A DNA stretch of 33,973 bases, from contig NZ_CANLZC010000063.1 of the NCBI RefSeq assembly GCF_947495455.1, positions 1 through 33,973 on the forward strand, given 5' to 3'. A program made the translations under genes and the position numbers. Of the stretch, positions 7,939 through 15,005 are shown one piece after another. The first letter of the stretch is position 1. Each line of letters begins with the position of its first letter. The notes below the pieces were generated by a model, which saw only the letters and a program-made list of their open reading frames with translations, was not told the origin of the DNA and made no database searches. The stretch comes from an uncultured Shewanella sp. (GTDB taxonomy: Bacteria; Pseudomonadota; Gammaproteobacteria; Enterobacterales; Shewanellaceae).

Positions 7939-9591
7939 ATGGGTAAGTGGTTTAAATCAGGCTCTCCTTGGATTTGGATGACCAGTGGTGCGGTGAGTAT
8001 TTGTTTGCTTGCGGTATTAGGATTATTGCTGTTAATTGCGGCCAAAGGATTGAGCTATTTTTGGCCAGACAATATTTATCAGTGGCAATTAAAAGATGAG
8101 CAAGGTCAGCAGTACAGCTTAATTGGTGAAATTTATGATTCAGAGAATGTACCAGTAGAAAGGCTAATGGCTGCCGGTAGAGAATTAGCACCGAATGTGG
8201 GTCAAACTGTCACACGGTATTTGATCAAAACGGGCAATCGTGAGTTTGTTGATTTAGATTTTCGTTGGATCTTAGCCACTGATATTATTTCCCGTTCTCA
8301 ACCCAAAGATGTGGCGGTGATAGAAAGAAATAAAAACGGGGACTTTTTAGGTTTTCCCATTGCTGTTGTGGAAAATGGGACTCGATTGACGAGTAACAAT
8401 TTTCCTCAATTATTGCAAAAGCATATTGATAGAGCGGTAAAACTCAATGATCAAGCTCACGCATTACAAAAAGGTGAGATAGGAGCTGTTAATTACCGAT
8501 TAGAGAAGTTGAGACTCAAAGAAAGAGGCTATGAGCTAGATAATGGGTTGACGAGTGAGAAAAAGGCGTCCATAGCACAACAAAAGGCCCAATTGGATGC
8601 AGAATATAAACAATTAGAAGCGCGCTTTTTTGATTTACGAAAGCAAGCGGCACGTGATGCATTAATTATTAAAGATATGCGAGGTAAAGAAGTGACTTTG
8701 CCTTTAGATTCTATTTTGGGGATCACCTATGCTAATCAATTGAGTTTTATTGATAAAGTGGGGCATTGGTTTACTGGAGTGGGGAAATTTATTAGCCAAG
8801 ATCCTCGCGAAGCCAATACAGAAGGAGGTGTCTTTCCGGCCATTTTTGGTACTGTGTTTATGGTGCTGTTAATGGCGGTTATTGTGACACCTTTTGGGGT
8901 CGTGGCGGCGATTTACTTGCATGAATACGCTAAAAAGGGACTCGTGACTAAACTTATTCGCATTGCTGTGATTAATTTAGCGGGTGTGCCTTCCATTGTT
9001 TATGGTGTCTTTGGGTTGGGCTTTTTTGTTTATATGTTGGGGGGCTCTATTGATGCTTTGTTTTATCCAGAAGCCTTGCCCGCCCCCACCTTTGGCTCTC
9101 CTGGCGTGCTTTGGTCGGCACTTACCTTGGCGATTTTAACTTTACCTGTGGTCATAGTATCCACTGAAGAAGGCTTGAGTCGTATTCCCAGCTCGGTGAG
9201 GCAAGGTAGTCTTGCATTAGGAGCCACTAAGGCTGAAACCTTATGGCGGATCATTATTCCTATGGCGAGTCCCGCCATTATGACTGGGCTGATTTTAGCT
9301 GTGGCACGTGCGGCAGGAGAAGTGGCACCACTGATGCTTGTGGGCGTGGTGAAGTTAGCGCCGACCTTGCCTGTCGATATGAATTTTCCTTTTGTTCATT
9401 TGGATAGGAAGCTCATGCACTTAGGTTTTCATATTTATGATGTGGGTTTTCAAAGCCCTAATGTGGAAGCGGCAAGGCCTTTAGTGTACGCCACGTCTTT
9501 TCTGTTAGTGTCTGTGATTGTAGGTTTAAATTTAACGGCAATCGGTGTGCGAAATCATTTACGCGAGAAGTATCGCTCACTTGAGCATTAA
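7939..9591 (+). CDS. pstA: Phosphate ABC transporter permease PstA (long form)
   Basis: Second membrane subunit of the phosphate importer, pairing with PstC. The 550-residue protein is much longer than E. coli PstA (about 296). A membrane helix at about residues 10-33 is followed by an extra soluble region to about residue 290, including a charged helical segment that may form a coiled coil. The permease domain follows, with the EAA loop at about 420 (LALGATKAETLWRIIIPMAS) and ARAAGEVAPLMLVG. The ATG at 7939 was chosen because it precedes the first membrane helix and has GAGGG 7 nt upstream; a TTG at 7921 in the same frame is less likely. Paired enlargement of PstC and PstA suggests the two extra domains contact each other, which is inference. 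Confidence 0.94.
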   Translation: MGKWFKSGSPWIWMTSGAVSICLLAVLGLLLLIAAKGLSYFWPDNIYQWQLKDEQGQQYSLIGEIYDSENVPVERLMAAGRELAPNVGQTVTRYLIKTGNREFVDLDFRWILATDIISRSQPKDVAVIERNKNGDFLGFPIAVVENGTRLTSNNFPQLLQKHIDRAVKLNDQAHALQKGEIGAVNYRLEKLRLKERGYELDNGLTSEKKASIAQQKAQLDAEYKQLEARFFDLRKQAARDALIIKDMRGKEVTLPLDSILGITYANQLSFIDKVGHWFTGVGKFISQDPREANTEGGVFPAIFGTVFMVLLMAVIVTPFGVVAAIYLHEYAKKGLVTKLIRIAVINLAGVPSIVYGVFGLGFFVYMLGGSIDALFYPEALPAPTFGSPGVLWSALTLAILTLPVVIVSTEEGLSRIPSSVRQGSLALGATKAETLWRIIIPMASPAIMTGLILAVARAAGEVAPLMLVGVVKLAPTLPVDMNFPFVHLDRKLMHLGFHIYDVGFQSPNVEAARPLVYATSFLLVSVIVGLNLTAIGVRNHLREKYRSLEH

Positions 9592-9633
9592 GCGTTAGGT
9601 GGACATAAATAGATTTTAGCAAAATTGATATAG

Positions 9634-9661
9634 CTTAAGGCGAATAAGCCTTATCCTTAAG
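9634..9661 (+). promoter_or_regulatory. Alternative hairpins before pstB
   Basis: Two mutually exclusive stems can form between pstA and pstB. CTTAAGG (9634-9640) pairs with CCTTAAG (9655-9661), or TAAGGC (9636-9641) pairs with GCCTTA (9648-9653). They lie just upstream of the AGGA Shine-Dalgarno at 9665-9668. They might tune pstB translation or protect the mRNA; no experimental basis is visible. Confidence 0.3.
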
Positions 9662-9675
9662 TGATAGGAATGAAT

Positions 9676-10491
9676 ATGATTTCAGTAGGCAGTTCAAGTA
9701 ATAAAGAAAAACAAGATTTGACTCCATTGAGTCAGGCGCAAATGGCACTTGAAATTAAACGTCTCAATTTAAAATATGGTGAGAAACAGGCCTTATTTGA
9801 TGTGTCGATGCAAATTCCCACTAATCAAGTCACGGCGTTTATCGGGCCCAGTGGTTGCGGTAAATCAACCTTACTGCGCTGCATTAACCGTATGAATGAT
9901 TTAGTCGAAAATTGTCATATTCAAGGTGAAATTTTACTTAACGGGCAAAATATTTATCATAAAAAAGTCGATGTTGCTGCCCTTCGTCGTAATGTTGGCA
10001 TGGTGTTTCAAAGACCTAATCCTTTTCCTAAGTCTATTTATGAAAATGTGGTTTATGGTTTACGGTTACAAGGGATCAATAACCGTCGAGAGTTGGACGA
10101 TGCCGCAGAGCGATCGCTGCGTGGTGCGGCTATTTGGGATGAAGTGAAAGATAGGTTACACGATAATGCGTTTGGATTATCGGGAGGGCAACAACAAAGA
10201 CTCGTGATTGCTCGAGCTATCGCGATTGAGCCAGAAGTTTTGTTACTGGATGAGCCCACGTCCGCCTTAGATCCCATTTCAACGTTAACAATTGAAGAGT
10301 TGATCACTGAATTAAAGAGCCAATACACTGTTGTTATCGTGACGCATAATATGCAGCAAGCGGCACGGGTATCCGATCAAACTGCTTTTATGTATATGGG
10401 TGAGCTTATTGAATATGGAGATACCAACAGTATTTTTACTACTCCTAAGCAACGTAAAACGGAAGATTATATTACTGGGCGTTATGGTTAG
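9676..10491 (+). CDS. pstB: Phosphate ABC transporter ATPase PstB
   Basis: Cytoplasmic ATPase that powers phosphate import through PstC/PstA. The 271-residue protein has all ABC motifs: Walker A GPSGCGKST at 57-65, a Q-loop around Q112, signature LSGGQQQR at 168-175, Walker B VLLLDEPTSALDP at 188-200 and the switch histidine H224. Residue 60 onwards closely resembles E. coli PstB, including NRMNDL and PNPFPKSIYENV. The ATG at 9676 was chosen because AGGA lies 7 nt upstream. The frame also offers ATG 9670 and GTG 9661, and the N-terminal 20 residues are poorly conserved, so the start is the least certain part. The gap to pstA is 84 bp, with structured RNA potential. Confidence 0.95.
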   Translation: MISVGSSSNKEKQDLTPLSQAQMALEIKRLNLKYGEKQALFDVSMQIPTNQVTAFIGPSGCGKSTLLRCINRMNDLVENCHIQGEILLNGQNIYHKKVDVAALRRNVGMVFQRPNPFPKSIYENVVYGLRLQGINNRRELDDAAERSLRGAAIWDEVKDRLHDNAFGLSGGQQQRLVIARAIAIEPEVLLLDEPTSALDPISTLTIEELITELKSQYTVVIVTHNMQQAARVSDQTAFMYMGELIEYGDTNSIFTTPKQRKTEDYITGRYG

Positions 10492-10525
10492 TGTTCGATA
10501 AAGAGCATTATGGACAAACAACTGA

Positions 10526-10553
10526 GCGACTGAGTTTCATTTAAACTCAGCGC
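10526..10553 (+). promoter_or_regulatory. Hairpin between pstB and the phoU leader repeats
   Basis: CTGAGTTT (10530-10537) and AAACTCAG (10543-10550) form a perfect 8-bp stem with a 5-nt loop. GCG/CGC can add three more pairs beyond a bulged A. No U-run follows, so it is not a standard terminator. It may stabilise the pstCAB mRNA end or reduce readthrough into phoU. Confidence 0.5.
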
Positions 10554-10576
10554 ATAGATATAAAGGCTAAATAAAC

Positions 10577-10651
10577 ATGGAAAAGGATAAAGATCATAAG
10601 GGACATATCAACTCAGTGTCACTTCAACGCGTAAAGATTAAGGCTGAATAA
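10577..10651 (+). CDS. Leader mini-ORF 1 upstream of phoU (24 aa)
   Basis: An ATG at 10577, with AAAGG 10 nt upstream, opens a 24-codon frame ending in TAA at 10649-10651. The peptide begins MEKDKDHKGHINSVS and ends RVKIKAE. The stop lies 2 nt before the ATG of the second mini-ORF, a spacing typical of translational coupling. It is very hydrophilic with no membrane segment. It may be a by-product of the 77-bp duplication rather than a functional peptide. Confidence 0.4.
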   Translation: MEKDKDHKGHINSVSLQRVKIKAE

Positions 10652-10653
10652 AT

Positions 10654-10728
10654 ATGGAAAAGGATAAAGATCATAATGGATATATCAACTCAGTTTCACT
10701 TCAACGGGTAGAGATTAAGGCTGAATAA
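10654..10728 (+). CDS. Leader mini-ORF 2 upstream of phoU (24 aa)
   Basis: A near-duplicate of mini-ORF 1 with the same length. Its TAA at 10726-10728 lies 2 nt before the phoU ATG at 10731. Relative to copy 1 it has K8N, H10Y and K21E plus two silent changes (a valine and an arginine codon). The open frame has survived these changes, which is suggestive but not proof of selection. An AAGG 10 nt upstream could recruit ribosomes. Confidence 0.4.
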   Translation: MEKDKDHNGYINSVSLQRVEIKAE

Positions 10729-10730
10729 AT

Positions 10731-11441
10731 ATGGAAAATATGAATCTCAACAAACATATCTCAGGTCAATTTAATGCCGAGTTGGATGATATCCGTAATC
10801 GTGTATTAACTATGGGGGGCTTAGTTGAACGTCAATTAGAACAAGCATTGAATGCGTTATCAGCCCTTGATGGTGAGTTGGCTCAAAAAGTCATTGCAGG
10901 GGATCATCAAGTTAATGGTATGGAAGTGACTATTGATGAAGAATGTGCGCGGATCATCGCTAAACGACAACCTGCGGCCAGTGATTTAAGGCTTATTATT
11001 GCGATTACGAAAACGATTACCGATCTTGAGCGTATTGGTGATGCATGTGTCAGAATAGCCAAAACAGCATTAGATAAAAGGCTTAAAAATCAGCAGCCTT
11101 TATTGGTCAGTATTGAAAATATGGGACGGCATGCAATACGTATGCTGCATGCGACTTTAGATGCATTGGCGCGAATGGATGCCGAAGTGGCGTTAGAATT
11201 ACATAAAGAAGACTCAAAACTTGATCGTGAATATGAAGGCATTATTCGCCAGCTTATGACTTATATGATGGAAGATCCTCGCGCTATTCCTGAAGTACTT
11301 GATGTGCTTTGGGCTGCGAGAGCGGTTGAGCGGGTAGGGGATAGATGTCAAAATATTTGTGAGTACATTATTTACTATGTAAAAGGTAAGGATGTACGCC
11401 ATATTTCATATGAAGAAATGGAAAAAGATCTCGATTTATAG
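10731..11441 (+). CDS. phoU: Phosphate signalling protein PhoU
   Basis: Peripheral regulator that links the Pst transporter to the PhoR/PhoB system and dampens Pho activity when phosphate is plentiful (established for PhoU). The 236-residue all-helical protein has two PhoU repeats, each with a metal-binding E/DxxxD-type region, seen in LERIGDACVRI and VERVGDRCQNI. NLNKHISGQFNAEL and RQLMTYMMEDPR closely resemble E. coli PhoU (241 residues). It is the last gene of the pst operon but sits 239 bp after pstB, behind a hairpin and the tandem leader copies, so its expression is probably tuned separately from the transporter. A T-rich stretch near 11497 may mark the operon end, but no good stem was found. 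Confidence 0.96.
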   Translation: MENMNLNKHISGQFNAELDDIRNRVLTMGGLVERQLEQALNALSALDGELAQKVIAGDHQVNGMEVTIDEECARIIAKRQPAASDLRLIIAITKTITDLERIGDACVRIAKTALDKRLKNQQPLLVSIENMGRHAIRMLHATLDALARMDAEVALELHKEDSKLDREYEGIIRQLMTYMMEDPRAIPEVLDVLWAARAVERVGDRCQNICEYIIYYVKGKDVRHISYEEMEKDLDL

Positions 11442-11543
11442 CTCATTGAAGGGGTTTGAGGGATTCTTATTTCAAGTTCAGCTGGGTGTTTTGATTTTTT
11501 TTAAATGTTACTATCTTGGCAGGATGGTATTGGAAATAAAATT

Positions 11544-11903
11544 ATGTCTACAGGTCAAAGTAAATTAGATAGAGTATTGGCAGAAGCCAGAGAGTATAAA
11601 GCCAAACGTGAAATGGGTTATCGAGAGCAAGCCTTAAAATTATACCCATGGGTGTGTGGACGTTGTACCCGTGAGTTTACGCATTCAAATTTGCGTGAAT
11701 TAACCGTGCATCACAGAGATCATAATCATGATAATAATCCTAGTGATGGCTCTAATTGGGAATTGTTATGTCTTTTTTGCCATGATAATGAACACGCTAA
11801 ATTTGAAGAGTTGATCCAATATGGTTCGACAACAGAGACCAAAGTGGAATCGGCGACCTATAATCCTTTTGCCGATCTCAAGAGTATGATGAATAAAAAA
11901 TAG
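11544..11903 (+). CDS. yajD: HNH nuclease-family protein YajD
   Basis: A 119-residue protein close to E. coli YajD (about 115 residues), an HNH-fold protein of unknown physiological role. C38-x2-C41 and C76-x2-C79 form a zinc site. The HNH core is visible as ELTVHHRDHNHDNNPSDGS followed by NWELLCLFCHDNEH. The C-terminal TYNPFADLKSMMNKK is typical of the family. The ATG at 11544 was chosen because the family begins near here and GGAA lies about 9 nt upstream; the frame also offers an ATG at 11505. Nicking or restriction activity is possible from the fold, but nothing in the context supports a defence role. Confidence 0.9.
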   Translation: MSTGQSKLDRVLAEAREYKAKREMGYREQALKLYPWVCGRCTREFTHSNLRELTVHHRDHNHDNNPSDGSNWELLCLFCHDNEHAKFEELIQYGSTTETKVESATYNPFADLKSMMNKK

Positions 11904-11909
11904 TGAGAG

Positions 11910-11942
11910 AAAAACGTTTGAAGTTTTATTTCAGACGTTTTT
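11910..11942. terminator. Bidirectional terminator, yajD / DUF1289
   Basis: AAAAACGTTTGA (11910-11921) pairs with TCAGACGTTTTT (11931-11942), 12 bp including one G-U, with a 9-nt loop. A-rich and T-rich flanks give a U-run in both directions. It lies 7 bp after the yajD stop and overlaps the last codons of the convergent DUF1289 gene. Confidence 0.85.
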
Positions 11943-12165
11943 CAGCTGCGAGCCATTTTTTTCGGCTGATCAATTGTGTGTTCTCCCCACCTTGCATTTG
12001 TTTTTTTCTCAAGGGCAGCTTGGCAATAATTTGGCTTTTTTGTTTATTACTTGCACTGCTCCAAGCCACAATTTCATTTATGTGGCGAAAACACCCCATA
12101 CAGTAATCATCCTGATCTAAGCCGCAATGGGCTACGCAGGGAGAATCGATTTTTGTTTTGCTCAA
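11926..12165 (-). CDS. DUF1289 small cysteine-motif protein
   Basis: A 79-residue protein of the DUF1289 family, whose function is not established. The defining cysteines are C10-x3-C14-x7-C22-x2-C25 in SPCVAHCGLDQDDYCMGC, followed by FRHINEIVAW, a strong family match. The pattern suggests binding of zinc or another metal. The C-terminus is basic. Its stop codon lies within the loop of the terminator shared with yajD. There is no operon partner on the minus strand. Confidence 0.88.
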   Translation of the reverse strand: MSKTKIDSPCVAHCGLDQDDYCMGCFRHINEIVAWSSASNKQKSQIIAKLPLRKKQMQGGENTQLISRKKWLAAEKRLK

Positions 12166-12240
12166 GTTAATGCCTTAGAACTAAAAATACGGTCAGTGTA
12201 GCTTACCACTTTATGGTGAGAAAATGATATTTTGTTGGAA

Positions 12241-12262
12241 AGGCCGCTTAATTCAGCGGCCT
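12241..12262 (-). terminator. Rho-independent terminator of the vWA gene
   Basis: AGGCCGCT (12241-12248) and AGCGGCCT (12255-12262) form a GC-rich perfect 8-bp stem with a 6-nt loop, 23 bp past the vWA stop in its reading direction. A short T stretch follows on the minus strand. Confidence 0.7.
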
Positions 12263-12285
12263 ATAGATCCTTATCAATATTTAGG

Positions 12286-13206
12286 TTATTTATCACCGTG
12301 ATCTGGCACGCAATAGGTTGCCCAGGGCAAGTATACTGGCACTTGTCCAGCGGGGCAGGGACGGACTTCTTCTACTATATCTTCAATGGCCTCTGCAAGG
12401 CCAGAGAGATCGCTGCCCACATTGAGAACATCGCCACCCGTTGCTTGAGCTAAGCGTTCTCCAGGTGTTGAACTGGCTGATAATTTTGCCTGAGCAAGGC
12501 TAATACTCAAGGGTTGCTGTAGCTGAGAATCCATATATACGCTGGCGCCTGCTTCTGAAGGAAGCGCATTGGGCTCTACTTGATAATAAATCACATTTTT
12601 GCCCATCATAGCGCTGAGCACAGCATCGAAATCAGCGGGGTGATTGATGACACCCGAATAAGGATAGTCAGGTTCAAAAGGCTCGTTATGAAACACGGGT
12701 GGTGTGGTAAAGTGAATAATAATAGAAGGGGAATTATCATTAAATCCGGTATTAGTGGGGGCGATATCACCTTGGTCTAAAAAGCTACCATTATTGTTAA
12801 GATCCCGTCCGTGACCCGTAGTGACTTGATACAGTGCTTCTAATTGTGATTCTGGTCCATCGCCACCCCAGCCAGACTCTAAGTTATTGAGTGCATCAAT
12901 GAAAGGCTCTGTATTGCTGTCTAGTTGTGCATCCAGACTGTAGGCATATTCATCACTGCCGCCGTAAGGGGAGAAAGGAAAATCTAGATGTGAGGCCAAT
13001 GCAAAACGAGTATGGGGATCGGCTAAGCGAAATTGATCAATGACTTCTTCTTGCATTCGAGTTTGCCAATTAGGTAATAATGCACCTGTGCTGCCCGTTG
13101 TGTCTATGATGATCACGACATCAAGGGCATTGGCCATGGGAGCCGTTAATAAGGCTGTACAAAGTGTGGAGCACGCCAGTGCTGTTTTTTTAAAACGTGT
13201 TTTCAT
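12286..13206 (-). CDS. Secreted von Willebrand factor A-domain protein
   Basis: A 306-residue exported protein with a signal peptide (residues 1 to about 27, ending ANA) directly followed by a vWA/integrin-beta-like fold. The metal-site motif D35-T-T-G-S39 is present in DVVIIIDTTGSTG, and GGDGPESQLEAL at 114-125 resembles the integrin-beta specificity region. Where such domains usually have a Thr-Asp pair after the central strand, this protein has IIIHFTTPP, so the third metal-site aspartate appears replaced by T168. An Asp/Asn-rich loop, DLNNNGSFLDQGD (135-147), looks calcium-binding. C284 and C299 may pair near the C-terminus. The ATG at 13206 has AGGAC 5 nt upstream. It is a single gene with its own terminator; adhesion or metal-dependent ligand binding is inferred only from the fold. 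Confidence 0.85.
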   Translation of the reverse strand: MKTRFKKTALACSTLCTALLTAPMANALDVVIIIDTTGSTGALLPNWQTRMQEEVIDQFRLADPHTRFALASHLDFPFSPYGGSDEYAYSLDAQLDSNTEPFIDALNNLESGWGGDGPESQLEALYQVTTGHGRDLNNNGSFLDQGDIAPTNTGFNDNSPSIIIHFTTPPVFHNEPFEPDYPYSGVINHPADFDAVLSAMMGKNVIYYQVEPNALPSEAGASVYMDSQLQQPLSISLAQAKLSASSTPGERLAQATGGDVLNVGSDLSGLAEAIEDIVEEVRPCPAGQVPVYLPWATYCVPDHGDK

Positions 13207-13479
13207 AATGAGTCCTATTCCTTTAGTGATGACAAGCTTTCTCAACTTGCACTATCCGATGTATCCATATCAGATGGTCGCTTATTATCGAATATCAAAA
13301 TATTCTTTGATAATAAGGTTAATGTCGGTGTTCATATTAGAGAGGGGTGAAATACTTGTCTATTATGCTTTCGGCTGTTTTTTTATCACCTAAAAGTATG
13401 AGCTGATAAAGTTGCTATTTATTGCTCTAGAATGTGTTTTATAATCCCGCCATTGAGAATGCCATTGAGGAGCGCTGGG

Positions 13480-14754
13480 GTGGGTAACACAGCAACGAAG
13501 ATAAAAAACCAGAGTTATAAAGCGCAATGGGCCAGTATTGATACCTTGCTTTACCAAAGCCGAGTCTTGTGGCAAGTCATGGCATTTCAATGTGACACTT
13601 TGCCTTGGGACAAGGAGTTTCCTGCACTGGCAAAACGGGTGTGGCAATTGGAAGATGCTCAGTTAGAAGCCCTTGATAAGTCACCAAAGGACTTGTTATT
13701 AGCTTTATTACCTGCGCTGCAAGAAGATTGCCAGCAATCTGATTTATCATGGGATTTGTCTTTATTAAGCCATATGCTTATTCCTCTTGAGTCTGCTATT
13801 CAATCTGATATTCCCCTTTTACCTTCCAGTGATGAAGCCCATTTTAGTGCGCATATTAAAGGGCGAAAGTGGCAACAAATTAAGGCTTTTTCTCAATCTG
13901 TTTTTGGCGCTTTATCTTATCGCCAATTACCCGTTCTTGAGTGGTGTGCAGGAAAAGGGCACTTAGGACGTTTAATGGCTAAAGCGAAAGGCGTTCGCGT
14001 ATTAAGCCTTGAGCGGCAGAATAATTTGTGTCAAGCAGGAAACACTTTTGCTCAAAAATGGGCGCTGCCACAAGCGTTTATTTGTGCTGACGCTTTTTCT
14101 GAGGGGAGGGAGTATATCAAAGAAAAGCAGCTTGCCGTTGCTTTGCATGCTTGTGGCGATCTGCATATAAGCTTATTAAAATCAGCAACGGAGCGGAACA
14201 CACAAGCCATTGCATTGTCGCCTTGTTGTTATCATTTGATCAAAGAAAACCTCTATCACCCCCTGTCGAAACTCGCTCAAATGAGCGATTTACAACTTAG
14301 CCGTCATGATCTGCAATTGCCTTTGCAGCACAGTGTTATTGCCAGTGAAAAACAAAATGAGTATCGTTTAAAGGAAATTGCTTGGCGATTGGGTTTTGAT
14401 ACGCTACAAAAACAAATAAGAGGGAGCCAGGATTATCTGCCTGTACCGAGTATTAAGCAAAGTCAATTGAATGGAAGTTTTAGTGAGTTTTGTCGCTGGG
14501 CTGCAATCCAAAAAGGGCTCATCTTACCCGATAAGGTTAATTTTGAAGCCTTGTTGCATCAGGGGTATGAGCGTCAAAGGTTAACCAGACGCATTGATTT
14601 GGTGGCGCATTTATTTCGCGGTTTATTAGAGCGTTGGTTATTGTTGGACAGGGTGTGCTTTTTGCAAGAAGCCGGTTATCAAGTCCATTTATCTCGTTTT
14701 TGCGATGTCAGTATGACGCCGCGTAATGCCTTTATTATGGCATCAAGGCAGTGA
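13480..14754 (+). CDS. SAM-dependent methyltransferase-like protein (METTL25/GSTCD type)
   Basis: A protein of about 424 residues with a Rossmann methyltransferase core in its middle. The SAM-binding motif LEWCAGKGHLGR is near residue 153, ALHACGDL near 220 and SPCCYH near 246. This set is typical of the Methyltransf_32-like group that includes eukaryotic METTL25 and GSTCD; the substrate is unknown. The N-terminal 130 and C-terminal 150 residues are helical without clear motifs. The start is uncertain. I favour GTG 13480 because AGGAG lies 7 nt upstream; ATG 13459 and ATG 13432 are in frame but lack a good ribosome site. It precedes oleA by about 250 bp, too far to assume a common transcript. 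Confidence 0.75.
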   Translation: MGNTATKIKNQSYKAQWASIDTLLYQSRVLWQVMAFQCDTLPWDKEFPALAKRVWQLEDAQLEALDKSPKDLLLALLPALQEDCQQSDLSWDLSLLSHMLIPLESAIQSDIPLLPSSDEAHFSAHIKGRKWQQIKAFSQSVFGALSYRQLPVLEWCAGKGHLGRLMAKAKGVRVLSLERQNNLCQAGNTFAQKWALPQAFICADAFSEGREYIKEKQLAVALHACGDLHISLLKSATERNTQAIALSPCCYHLIKENLYHPLSKLAQMSDLQLSRHDLQLPLQHSVIASEKQNEYRLKEIAWRLGFDTLQKQIRGSQDYLPVPSIKQSQLNGSFSEFCRWAAIQKGLILPDKVNFEALLHQGYERQRLTRRIDLVAHLFRGLLERWLLLDRVCFLQEAGYQVHLSRFCDVSMTPRNAFIMASRQ

Positions 14755-14957
14755 TATCACGGAGATGGTTTTGCCTTTTTCTCTCTCTTTTGTCTTAGTT
14801 TAAAAGTATGGAAAGCGTATAATAATTTAACGACTTTTTAACTCTTTTTTCTTGATGCCAGTCTCGATGAGCATTTTTACTGTGTTTTATTTGCGGTTTT
14901 TATTGAAACTTCCCTGCTTTCTTGGTCAAATGAGCGGTTATCAGTAAATAATTAAAG

Positions 14958-14981
14958 TATTGACTCGATATCGAGTCGATA
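14958..14981. promoter_or_regulatory. Operator-like palindrome upstream of oleA
   Basis: GACTCGATATCGAGTC (14962-14977) is a perfect 16-bp palindrome. It extends to 24 bp (14958-14981) with TAT and ATA arms and one mismatched pair. It ends 24 bp before the oleA start codon and contains a TTGACT that could act as a -35 element. A dimeric repressor or activator of the ole operon is the natural reading; the protein is unknown. Confidence 0.5.
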
Positions 14982-15005
14982 CTGGTGAGTGAATAATAAG
15001 ACTTC

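Larger units (their letters stand above)
10563..10738 (+). repeat. 77-bp tandem repeat of the phoU translation start region
   Basis: Copy 1 is 10563-10639, copy 2 is 10640-10716, and a third partial copy at 10717-10738 is the leader and first codons of phoU itself. Every copy contains AAGGCT, then AAATAA, then an ATG followed by GAAAA. The two full copies differ at only a few positions. The expansion places two extra ribosome-binding sites and start codons ahead of phoU. Confidence 0.95.

Noticed and set aside
11505..11543. Thirteen extra N-terminal residues on YajD
   Set aside because: The family begins near the ATG at 11544, and the upstream part has no similarity to known YajD starts.
12580..12780. 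Small plus-strand open frame inside the vWA gene
   Set aside because: Antisense to a well-supported vWA domain and with no motif of its own.
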